Part shown: positions 7,477 to 12,888 of the stretch, piece by piece
Layout: each line of letters starts with the position of its first letter
Position numbering within the stretch: position 1 is the first letter of the stretch
Program-made: the position numbers and the translations under genes
Notes under the pieces: model-generated
What the model saw: the letters and a program-made list of their open reading frames with translations, nothing else
What the model was told of the DNA's origin: nothing
Database searches by the model: none
NCBI GenBank assembly: GCA_001803565.1
Contig: MHDQ01000291.1
Coordinates: forward strand, 1 to 12,888
Source of the DNA: Nitrospinae bacterium RIFCSPLOWO2_12_FULL_45_22
GTDB taxonomy: Bacteria; 2-12-FULL-45-22
DNA: 12,888 nt
Direction of reading: 5' to 3'

Positions 7477-7764
7477 AATCTCCGTTCCTCATAACTATTT
7501 CCGCCCGATATTCAGGATGTATCTGCAACAGATGAGGGATGCCATTCTAAATTACTTCTTCCTCCATTTTAAAATACCTGATTCTACAAATTCTCTAGAC
7601 TCAAGGATATGACCTCCCTTGGCTATTATAACACTAATCTAAATAAAGGGAGTCAAATTAAAGACATGGCTAAACCCACCCCACCGAGTAGAGCCTTTAT
7701 AGGCAGGCAGAAAAGAGGGACACAATGGCTTGGCAATAAAACCAAAAGATTGCAAAAGTGAGAT
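7477..7764. other. Intergenic stretch between MNT gene and the unknown 310-aa gene
   Basis: A 288-bp non-coding stretch. It contains the candidate extended -10 promoter at 7625-7656 for the MNT/HEPN unit. No convincing terminator follows the unknown gene; GCAAT and ATTGC near 7733-7755 could form only a short weak stem without a clean T-run. I see no small ORF with a Shine-Dalgarno. Confidence 0.5.
7625..7656 (-). promoter_or_regulatory. Candidate extended -10 promoter for the MNT/HEPN unit
   Basis: On the minus strand the sequence TGTTATAAT (7633-7625) is a perfect extended -10 (TGnTATAAT). A TTGACT lies upstream at 7656-7651 but is 20 bp away, too far for an ideal -35, which is why an extended -10 matters. 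Transcription would start near 7617 and give a leader RNA of about 140 nt before the MNT start codon. Confidence 0.45.
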
Positions 7765-8697
7765 TTATCTGCTGGACCATTGCTGGATAACCCCTTTCTC
7801 CATATAGGGTAAGCCCAGGGTTCTTCTTACCTCGGAATGGATCATCTCTATCCTTAAGAGTATCAGGGCCTCTTCCTGGCCCATTCCAGTAGGGAAATTC
7901 TCCTTTTTATATAAAAGGTCTAGAAATTCTGCATCTACATAAGTGGGGAGGCTCCAGTAGCTAGCGGTACGGAGATGGCTGGGTAGACCGTGATGGGTGA
8001 AATAAATGGGTTCTGGGGCGCCAATAATCGTATCATGCAGCATGATATCACCTTTCGGGTCATGGAGATATATCCTGAGGGTAGATTTATCAATCCCTTT
8101 CGGGGTTAATTGCTCAAAGAGTAGGTATTCATTCTTTTCCTTAGCAGTGAGATCCAGGAGCTCATTCTGCCTGACCCAGAGTTGCTGCGCCCGGCATAAG
8201 ATGGCATTGGGTCTGGTAGCAATTCTCCTGGCATCAATAGGTATGATATGGGGTAGGAAAATCCGGGCCAGCCGGTAGCTATGTTTCAATTCCGTGATCT
8301 CCTGGCCTTTGCTGAAGATGGTCTTAAGCTCATGGCAGATATCCGAGTCGGGTGTACGTATAAGTTCTAGATATTCGTTAGCAAGCTGGGTGATAATTTT
8401 TTTCGAGGCCTTAGCTTCCCCTCTGGCAGAGAAATCTATCTGTTTGAGTTTTTCTAGAAATTCTCGGCCAGTGTTCCTATAGGTTCGGCCTATGATACGA
8501 AAATCCGTCGCTTCATCCCAGATGAGAAACTTTGCCACCGGACTCCGGGTAAAGCGCCAATCAGATGGGGCTTGTTTCTCCAACCCTTCTTTGATCCGAT
8601 AAATATGAGCTCTGGCATCCGCCTCGGAAAATTTGAAGCGATCCCTGGCCCTTTCGATAAGATGGGCTTCGGTCTTCTCAATGCTTATATGGGCCAT
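7765..8697 (-). CDS. Uncharacterised 310-residue protein in the CRISPR locus
   Basis: I do not recognise this family. The protein (310 residues from ATG 8697) is soluble by composition, with no signal peptide or membrane segment. It looks two-part. Residues about 1-90 have helices and strands with WRFTRSPVAKFLIWDE followed by RIIGRTYRNTGREFLEKL. A longer, mostly helical C-terminal part includes IDARRIATRPNAILCRAQQLWVRQ, a THHGLPSHLR His-rich segment, and RRTLGLPYMEKG at the end. No HEPN RX4-6H, PD-(D/E)XK, Walker A or GGDD motif is evident, and I see no CARF-type Rossmann glycine loop. A TTG two codons earlier (8703) is an alternative start; neither has a strong Shine-Dalgarno. It sits between the palindrome/array and the MNT/HEPN pair in the same direction, so a CRISPR-linked role is possible but unproven. 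Confidence 0.6.
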   Translation of the reverse strand: MAHISIEKTEAHLIERARDRFKFSEADARAHIYRIKEGLEKQAPSDWRFTRSPVAKFLIWDEATDFRIIGRTYRNTGREFLEKLKQIDFSARGEAKASKKIITQLANEYLELIRTPDSDICHELKTIFSKGQEITELKHSYRLARIFLPHIIPIDARRIATRPNAILCRAQQLWVRQNELLDLTAKEKNEYLLFEQLTPKGIDKSTLRIYLHDPKGDIMLHDTIIGAPEPIYFTHHGLPSHLRTASYWSLPTYVDAEFLDLLYKKENFPTGMGQEEALILLRIEMIHSEVRRTLGLPYMEKGVIQQWSSR

Positions 8698-8795
8698 CTT
8701 CAATTTCTTTTTCTTTAAAGTTGATTTATCCTCGCTTCCTGGCCTTCCAGTCTCAATAGAGGGTGGGAGCTGCTAAAATAAGGGAAAATAAGATT

Positions 8796-9014
8796 TTAAC
8801 CACAGATGAACACGGATAGATATAGATTGGGCCACGAAGGCACTAAGACACTAAAAAGCTCAAAGCTTAAAATGCAAAGTGTAAAATTAAGGTAATTATT
8901 CCTCAGCTTTGCACTTTTAGCTTTGCGTTTTACGTTTCCCTGGTGTCTTAGTGTCTTTGTGGCAGGGGAAGGGTAGCTGATTGATCCGTGTCCATCTGTA
9001 TCTATCCGTGGCAA
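8796..9014. repeat. Long imperfect palindrome, MITE-like intergenic element
   Basis: The two halves of this ~219-bp segment are inverted copies of each other. Left parts TTAACCACAGATGAACACGG, CACTAAGACAC (8841-8851) and AATGCAAAGTG have right-hand reverse complements ending CCGTGGCAA, GTGTCTTAGTG (8943-8953) and CTTTGCA. The centre is near 8891-8902 (GGTAATTATTCC). The whole would fold into one long hairpin in RNA or single-stranded DNA. Sequences of the type ACCACAGATGAACACGGAT with CACTAAGACACTAA are familiar to me as dispersed intergenic repeats in many environmental bacteria, so this is likely a non-autonomous, multi-copy element. No flanking target-site duplication is obvious. An open frame across it is a by-product of the palindrome, not a gene. 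Confidence 0.75.
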
Positions 9015-9101
9015 ATATTCATAAAGCTTTGTTTGGCTAAACTTTTACAAAAAAACTTTCTCTTTTTGTTACTGCTCACTCCTCACTGCTTTCTGCTCCC
9101 T

Positions 9102-9115
9102 CGGCCCTCAGGCCG
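9102..9115. other. Small GC-rich hairpin at the distal end of the array
   Basis: CGGCC-CTCA-GGCCG forms a perfect 5-bp stem with a 4-nt loop, two bases beyond the leader-distal repeat. On the array-transcribed (minus) strand it lies directly after the last repeat, so it could protect or help end the precursor RNA. It lacks a T-run, so it is not a standard intrinsic terminator. Confidence 0.35.
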
Positions 9116-9117
9116 CC

Positions 9118-10354
9118 GTTTCAATCCCGTATAAATCCGGTCTAGTCTTCCTACAAGTGGATAGAAGCTCTATAGGGGAGCTTATCGAAAAAGTTTCAAT
9201 CCCGTATAAATCCGGTCTAGTCTTCCTACGAAAGGAAGTTTATGGTAGATCCACTGATCTACCTAAGTTTCAATCCCGTATAAATCCGGTCTAGTCTTCC
9301 TACAAATGCACGCCAAGGGAGGAACAAAATATGTTTTACGAGTTTCAATCCCGTATAAATCCGGTCTAGTCTTCCTACTTAAAAAAAGCAGCGCTAGGCC
9401 AGATGAAAAAAATTGAGTTTCAATCCCGTATAAATCCGGTCTAGTCTTCCTACACTATTAGAATTAATTGAAAAGATATTCACTGAAAGTTTCAATCCCG
9501 TATAAATCCGGTCTAGTCTTCCTACATTCAATCCGCTCTAAGATGCTTATCCGTTTTTAAAGTTTCAATCCCGTATAAATCCGGTCTAGTCTTCCTACAT
9601 TTTTGACGTGGCGACAAACAAAATATCGGATTTTCTGTTTCAATCCCGTATAAATCCGGTCTAGTCTTCCTACTTAGGAAAAGCAGTAGGACAACATCTC
9701 ATCATTGAAAGTTTCAATCCCGTATAAATCCGGTCTAGTCTTCCTACCCCTTCAACTGATAAATAAAAATTTTTATCATCTTGAGTTTCAATCCCGTATA
9801 AATCCGGTCTAGTCTTCCTACTTTAGAAAGAAAGCAGAAGAGGCGGCTTTTTCTGATTTAGTTTCAATCCCGTATAAATCCGGTCTAGTCTTCCTACCAT
9901 AGACATTCCCACTTGGGTCACTTGTTATTTGTATTCTGGGTTTCAATCCCGTATAAATCCGGTCTAGTCTTCCTACAAAATCATATCATGTTCAGAATAA
10001 AAATACTGTCTTTTAAGTTTCAATCCCGTATAAATCCGGTCTAGTCTTCCTACGTGAGATAAATGAAACGGATAATTGTATATTTAGTTATAGTTTCAAT
10101 CCCGTATAAATCCGGTCTAGTCTTCCTACATAAATATAGCCGTCTTCAATGAGGCATTTCGGATGAGGTTTCAATCCCGTATAAATCCGGTCTAGTCTTC
10201 CTACGCATCTTTAACAACACTGTTGGAAGCAACAAAATAAAAGTTTCAATCCCGTATAAATCCGGTCTAGTCTTCCTACGTAAACCCCATGGGCAAACCA
10301 ATGCCTTATACTTGTGTGTTTCAATCCCGTATAAATCCGGTCTAGTCTTCCTAC
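9118..10354 (-). CRISPR. CRISPR array, 17 repeats and 16 spacers, type III
   Basis: A 37-nt repeat (plus-strand reading begins GTTTCAATCCCGTATAAATC and ends GTCTTCCTAC) occurs at 9118, 9193, 9267, 9342, 9417, 9489, 9562, 9637, 9711, 9785, 9861, 9940, 10017, 10093, 10168, 10243 and 10318. I find no mismatch among the copies. Spacers are 35-42 nt, most 37-39. On the minus strand each repeat ends ATTGAAAC, the usual 8-nt 5' handle of type III crRNAs, so transcription is probably minus, the same as the cas genes. The leader and its promoter at 10355-10584 agree, which makes the spacer at 10280-10317 the newest and the one at 9155-9192 the oldest. The repeat has only a weak internal hairpin (CCG/CGG). 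No cas6 for processing is in the window. The distal repeat is not degenerate, which is uncommon. Confidence 0.98.
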
Positions 10355-10397
10355 TGCACCCTCTTTTGAAGCTGATGGGATAAGGGTTTGAGATGCC

Positions 10398-10415
10398 CAT
10401 TCCGCTAACCTCCTT
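10398..10415 (-). promoter_or_regulatory. Consensus ribosome binding site and ATG inside the CRISPR leader
   Basis: On the minus strand AAGGAGG (10415-10409) is followed after 8 nt by ATG (10400-10398). Spacing and sequence are ideal for initiation. The frame from this ATG is open for 84 codons and runs into the array, stopping at 10146, with each repeat read as RKTRPDLYGIET. Whether it is translated is unknown; it may be a relic of an old gene start. Confidence 0.4.
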
Positions 10416-10437
10416 AGAAGAGAAAAAATTTATCCCT

Positions 10438-10466
10438 TTTATATCACTTTTTTTGTTATTTTTCAA
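10438..10466 (-). promoter_or_regulatory. CRISPR array promoter in the leader
   Basis: On the minus strand TTGAAA (10466-10461) and TATAAA (10443-10438) are exactly 17 bp apart in a very A-rich context, each matching five of six sigma70 consensus positions. Transcription would begin near 10430 and enter the first repeat (10354) after roughly 75 nt. Its direction agrees with the handle-based orientation of the repeat. Confidence 0.7.
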
Positions 10467-10537
10467 TAGCAAAAATACCATCCAAATACAGATCAGTTGC
10501 CGGTCTCCCATTTTTCCCGCTAACCTACCCCCCAAAA

Positions 10538-10556
10538 GGCGTATTTTTACTCCGCC
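10538..10556 (-). terminator. Weak hairpin after cas2, possible terminator
   Basis: On the minus strand GGCG and CGCC (10556-10553 and 10541-10538) flank an 11-nt loop and are followed by TTTT, starting 29 nt after the cas2 stop. The stem is only 4 bp, so at best it partly ends the adaptation transcript before the leader promoter. Confidence 0.25.
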
Positions 10557-10584
10557 CTTCCGAATTATGTAAACTTTGACGGTA

Positions 10585-10860
10585 TTAAATCACCACCAGT
10601 TCATCGGGAGGCTCTGACCCTTTCTGTCCATAAGACTCCCGGTTCCCTGCACACCTATGGCATAGGTAATAGATCTTGAGGCTGTCTCCTTCAGGATCAA
10701 TAATGGCCCGGACCTCCTGGATCATCTGCTGCAGATACTTTTCGTCCAGACTGCATTCAAAGACACTATATTGTACCCTGGTGCCATAGTCCTTTAAGAG
10801 GTCAGCCAGTTTATTTCTCCGCTTATCATCTATGATATCGTATGAGACCACCACAAACAT
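10585..10860 (-). CDS. cas2: Cas2, adaptation endonuclease-like scaffold
   Basis: A 91-residue Cas2. The N-terminal strand MFVVVSYDI carries Asp8, the family's metal-binding Asp, followed by R14-R15 of the first helix; GTRVQYSVFECSLDEKYL (26-43) and the LKIYYLC strand (61-67) complete the ferredoxin fold. A CHRCAG segment (67-72) is common in type I/III Cas2. Two Cas2 molecules bridge Cas1 dimers to hold the prespacer during integration; Cas2 nuclease activity is not needed for that. The ATG is 16 bp after the cas1 stop, and the product lies directly ahead of the leader. Length and motifs are normal, with no fusion. Confidence 0.96.
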   Translation of the reverse strand: MFVVVSYDIIDDKRRNKLADLLKDYGTRVQYSVFECSLDEKYLQQMIQEVRAIIDPEGDSLKIYYLCHRCAGNRESYGQKGSEPPDELVVI

Positions 10861-10876
10861 AATATCACAGTTGGGG

Positions 10877-11872
10877 CTATTCCAACAAAAAGGGAGTATA
10901 CAGTTCCCGGGAGCGAATAGTACGGGCTAGTCTATGGGCCTGACGCTGAAAAAGGGTACGAAAAGATATCTTCTCGCCCGTGAATGAGTCCTGAAAAAGC
11001 TCATTCATTCGTTTCTCGTATTGGGTAAAGTATTGCTTTAAGGATTCAGGTTTAAGGAGGAAACCACCATCGTCTGCTTCTTTAAAATCCTCAGGGGAGA
11101 GGACCCGGTTATTGAGCAAGAAAAGGGTGAATCTATCAACTATGGGGTGACGGAATTCCTCTACCATATCCAGGGCCAGGGAGGGCCTGCCATAATCTAT
11201 GCCATGCAGATAGCCGATATAGGGATCAAACCCGATGGCAAAGAGCAGGGATAGGATTTCACTGGTTATCAAGGTATAGCCGAAGCTCAATAAGGCATTA
11301 ACCGGGTCTCTGGGTGGCCTTCGGCTCCGGGTAGAAAAGGCCAACTCTCCCCGAAACATCCGGCCAAAGGCCCGAAAGTAAGTGGCAGTAGCCTGACCTT
11401 CAATACCTAAGAGGCTCGAAACCGGTAAATTATCCTTCAATCTCATGAGGCTCTGCTCCAACCCTTCGAGCTGGGCCGAGAAGTCTGACTCAGGATAATT
11501 TCTGGCATATCTCTTTATCAGGGCCCGGGCATTCTTTATCTTGGCCTCTACCAGGAGCCGGGCATGCCCTCTCTGAAATTCATCATCCAGGTATCTTTCG
11601 TATTGGGCTATGCGTAGTAAGATATTCTTAGACTCCGCCGGTGCCAGCCTCCCCCGGAACTTCCCTCTATGGGAAAGATAACATAGATCAATGCCCGAGT
11701 CCAAGAGAAAGGCCACGGCCTGCGAGGTTACTTGAACGTTCCCAAAGATAAGGAGCCGATCCAGGTTAATAGCTGGTATCTCGGCTATGGTCTCTTTCCC
11801 TTTGGTAATAATCAATCTCCGTGAGGTCTTCTTTACTACACTTCCCTGTTCAGTGATATAGATGGTTCTCAC
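10877..11872 (-). CDS. cas1: Cas1, spacer integrase
   Basis: A 331-residue Cas1 of full family length, which integrates new spacers at the leader-repeat junction with Cas2. The N-terminal beta domain ends near residue 85 (LLIFGNVQVTSQAVAFLLDSGIDL-type segment at 40-63). The catalytic helical domain has all expected metal ligands: Glu158 in LLGIEGQATATYF, His223 in IGYLHGIDYGRPSLALD, and Asp235/Glu238 in LDMVEEFRHPIVD. It is not fused to a reverse transcriptase or Cas6, unlike several type III Cas1 proteins. The start is GTG at 11872 with GGGGGAG a few bases upstream, and only 9 bp separate it from the stop of the primase gene, so the two are co-transcribed. Confidence 0.97.
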   Translation of the reverse strand: MRTIYITEQGSVVKKTSRRLIITKGKETIAEIPAINLDRLLIFGNVQVTSQAVAFLLDSGIDLCYLSHRGKFRGRLAPAESKNILLRIAQYERYLDDEFQRGHARLLVEAKIKNARALIKRYARNYPESDFSAQLEGLEQSLMRLKDNLPVSSLLGIEGQATATYFRAFGRMFRGELAFSTRSRRPPRDPVNALLSFGYTLITSEILSLLFAIGFDPYIGYLHGIDYGRPSLALDMVEEFRHPIVDRFTLFLLNNRVLSPEDFKEADDGGFLLKPESLKQYFTQYEKRMNELFQDSFTGEKISFRTLFQRQAHRLARTIRSRELYTPFLLE

Positions 11873-11881
11873 AGGCTCCCC

Positions 11882-12888
11882 CTACAGCTCTATTACCCAG
11901 ATCATTTTATCGCCTTTTTTCACCCGGGTTAAATTACCCAGGCTGGTAGGAAGAGAATCTATCTCTTTTGCTTGAAAGAGGCGAGTCAACTCTTCTTCAG
12001 TATCTCGAATCTTGAGTTCTATATCATTCCGGCTTTTCTTCATTGCTATATAGCTCTCCAGCAACTGCTCTACCAAAGGTTCTGGAGGCCTTTCAATAGC
12101 TGTTTCCAGGCCGGCCGCAGGGGCCGTAGTTTCTTGGTCGGGAGCAGGTACTTGCGGCTCTTGTGTAATTGCCGCATCAAGCTCCTTATCTTCAGGAGGT
12201 TCCAGAGCGGTATCCGGGCAGGAAATTCCGGTAGGCTCTTCCTGCTCTTGTGCCTTTATCTTAATAATGGTATCTGGATCGGCATAGAGAACCGGGGAGG
12301 GATAACCTTTTTCCGGTACCGGAAACTCGCAATAACAGCCGATACTGGGGGTAAGATCACTGAGCCATTCTCTGATCCGGGGGCAGCTAACTGGATAGGG
12401 CTTCAGGCGCTTTATCCAGCGCCCGGTCCTATTAGGATCATAATTAAGACAATGGCCAATAATTTGGTGGAGAGCTTGTTTGCCTGCCTTTCCCAGAAGG
12501 CCCAGGGTATGGAGCAGGGTTAAACGCTCATAATGGCCAAGTTCTTGCTCAGATTCGGCCTTCCGGGCCAGGAAGCGGATCACATTACATCGCTCTAATA
12601 CCCTCTTCACCCCCTCATTATCTTCTGAATCTTCTGGCATCTTGGGTGAGGGTAGCTTTTGGGCACGCAGAATCATACTGGCCTGCCGCAATTTTTCTGG
12701 GGAGATGAGTTCTAGCTGGGTCAATATTTCCAGTTGATTGTCATAGGGTTTACCGGCTGTATCAAGGAAAAGGGCACGTCTTTGATTTATCTGATGAATG
12801 CCTAAAGGTAGTTTTATCAAAGAGCCCAGGGCATCTTTGCTCACATAATCCTGTTTAGGAAAGATCTCCCAATGGATACCAGCCGGTG
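11882..12888 (-). CDS. CRISPR-associated primase-polymerase (CAPP-like AEP), C-terminal part, cut by window edge
   Basis: The frame is open to the right edge; 334 residues are visible and the true start lies outside. A GTG at 12844 is internal, because the residues before it, AGIHWEIFPKQDY, continue the conserved primase block EIFPKQ...LGSLIKLPLGIH...RRALFLD (visible residues 2-42). That block is the C-terminal edge of the archaeo-eukaryotic primase (AEP) domain as seen in TOTE-type and CRISPR-associated Prim-Pols; the metal-binding acidic motif I would be upstream. A helical domain follows with C100, C146, C168, C184 and C186 (HCLNYD, SCPRI, GCYCEF), a PriCT-2/PriL-like metal or Fe-S site by pattern. 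Then come an acidic, Pro/Glu-rich linker (about 212-275) and a coiled coil ending WVIEL. CAPPs are known beside cas1/cas2 and are implicated in spacer acquisition; the 9-bp spacing to cas1 fits. Confidence 0.85.
   Translation of the reverse strand, partial: PAGIHWEIFPKQDYVSKDALGSLIKLPLGIHQINQRRALFLDTAGKPYDNQLEILTQLELISPEKLRQASMILRAQKLPSPKMPEDSEDNEGVKRVLERCNVIRFLARKAESEQELGHYERLTLLHTLGLLGKAGKQALHQIIGHCLNYDPNRTGRWIKRLKPYPVSCPRIREWLSDLTPSIGCYCEFPVPEKGYPSPVLYADPDTIIKIKAQEQEEPTGISCPDTALEPPEDKELDAAITQEPQVPAPDQETTAPAAGLETAIERPPEPLVEQLLESYIAMKKSRNDIELKIRDTEEELTRLFQAKEIDSLPTSLGNLTRVKKGDKMIWVIEL

Larger units (their letters stand above)
8698..9117. other. Gene-free stretch between the unknown gene and the CRISPR array
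   Basis: About 420 bp without a credible gene. The middle (8796-9014) is an imperfect palindrome listed separately. The part at 9015-9101 is an AT-rich, then pyrimidine-rich, array trailer; 9102-9115 is a small GC hairpin. A short GC-balanced segment (8704-8795) lies ahead of the unknown gene and should hold its promoter, but no hexamer pair there is convincing. Confidence 0.5.
10355..10584 (-). promoter_or_regulatory. CRISPR leader between cas2 and the array
   Basis: These 230 bp separate the cas2 stop from the leader-proximal repeat. Read on the minus strand they contain a hairpin just after cas2, one copy of AGGTTAGCGG (10526-10517), an A-rich promoter (10466-10438), a second copy of AGGTTAGCGG (10411-10402) and a purine-rich end before the first repeat. 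Promoter, A-rich core and position next to cas1/cas2 mark it as the leader, where new spacers should be inserted at the 10354 boundary. Confidence 0.85.

Noticed and set aside
8716-8760. Promoter for the unknown gene (TTGAGA with GATAAA)
   Set aside because: The hexamers are about 20 bp apart and have no extended -10, so support is too weak.
8796-9014. 72-codon open frame over the palindrome
   Set aside because: It covers exactly the inverted-repeat element, and such frames arise from the repeat. There is no Shine-Dalgarno or family resemblance.
10447-10454. T-run as a plus-strand terminator
   Set aside because: There is no stem before it and no plus-strand gene; it is the A-rich spacer of the leader promoter.
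10146-10535. 129-codon open frame across leader and array, as a normal gene
   Set aside because: Most of it is repeat-spacer sequence read in frame, and its first start is TTG without support. Only the inner ATG with its Shine-Dalgarno was kept, as an observation.
10877-11872. Cas1 as an RT-Cas1 or Cas6-Cas1 fusion
   Set aside because: Its length is that of plain Cas1, and the upstream gene is separated by a stop and is a primase-type protein.
11972-12523. 183-codon plus-strand frame opposite the primase
   Set aside because: It is antisense to a well-supported primase frame and is rich in Cys, Arg and Leu without domain sense.
12842-12844. GTG as the start of a complete 320-residue primase-like gene
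   Set aside because: The residues encoded upstream (EIFPKQ block) are conserved in the family and the frame has no stop before the window edge.

Overview
This window holds most of a bacterial (or less likely archaeal) type III CRISPR-Cas locus, and every confident gene is on the minus strand, so the biological order runs from high to low coordinates. The organism cannot be named. Dense overlapping operons, good Shine-Dalgarno sites, GTG/TTG starts and a long palindromic intergenic repeat of a kind common in uncultivated environmental bacteria suggest an anaerobic or thermophilic environmental bacterium (inference).

Region A (12888-10585) is the adaptation module. It starts with the C-terminal part of an archaeo-eukaryotic-type primase-polymerase that runs off the right edge and resembles the CRISPR-associated Prim-Pols (CAPP). 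It is followed 9 bp later by cas1 and then cas2. Region B (10584-10355) is the CRISPR leader, with a good sigma70-type promoter pointing into the array. Region C (10354-9118) is the array: 17 identical 37-nt repeats and 16 spacers of 35-42 nt, transcribed on the minus strand so that each repeat ends in the type III-like handle ATTGAAAC.

Region D (9117-6638) is an accessory stretch. It has a ~219-bp imperfect palindrome (8796-9014), a 310-residue protein of unknown family (8697-7765), and a nucleotidyltransferase/HEPN pair (7476-6710) typical of toxin-antitoxin modules. The pair ends 72 bp upstream of cas10.

Region E (6637-1) is the interference operon. It encodes, in order: an HD-less Cas10 with an intact GGDD motif and zinc ribbon, a Csm3-like Cas7, Csx10 (Cas5-like), a small helical subunit (Cas11-like), a second Csm3-like Cas7, a third Cas7-like RAMP that seems to lack the catalytic Asp, Csx19, and the start of a large RAMP cut by the left edge. 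Csx10, Csx19, multiple Cas7 genes and an HD-less Cas10 together indicate subtype III-D.

Working model: the Prim-Pol, Cas1 and Cas2 add spacers at the leader end; the array RNA is cut by a Cas6 not present here; the III-D complex uses crRNAs to bind and cut target RNA, and Cas10 makes cyclic oligoadenylate. No recognisable CARF or SAVED effector is visible. The response protein is therefore outside the window, or one of the accessory proteins (310-aa unknown, HEPN/MNT) takes that role, which is speculative.
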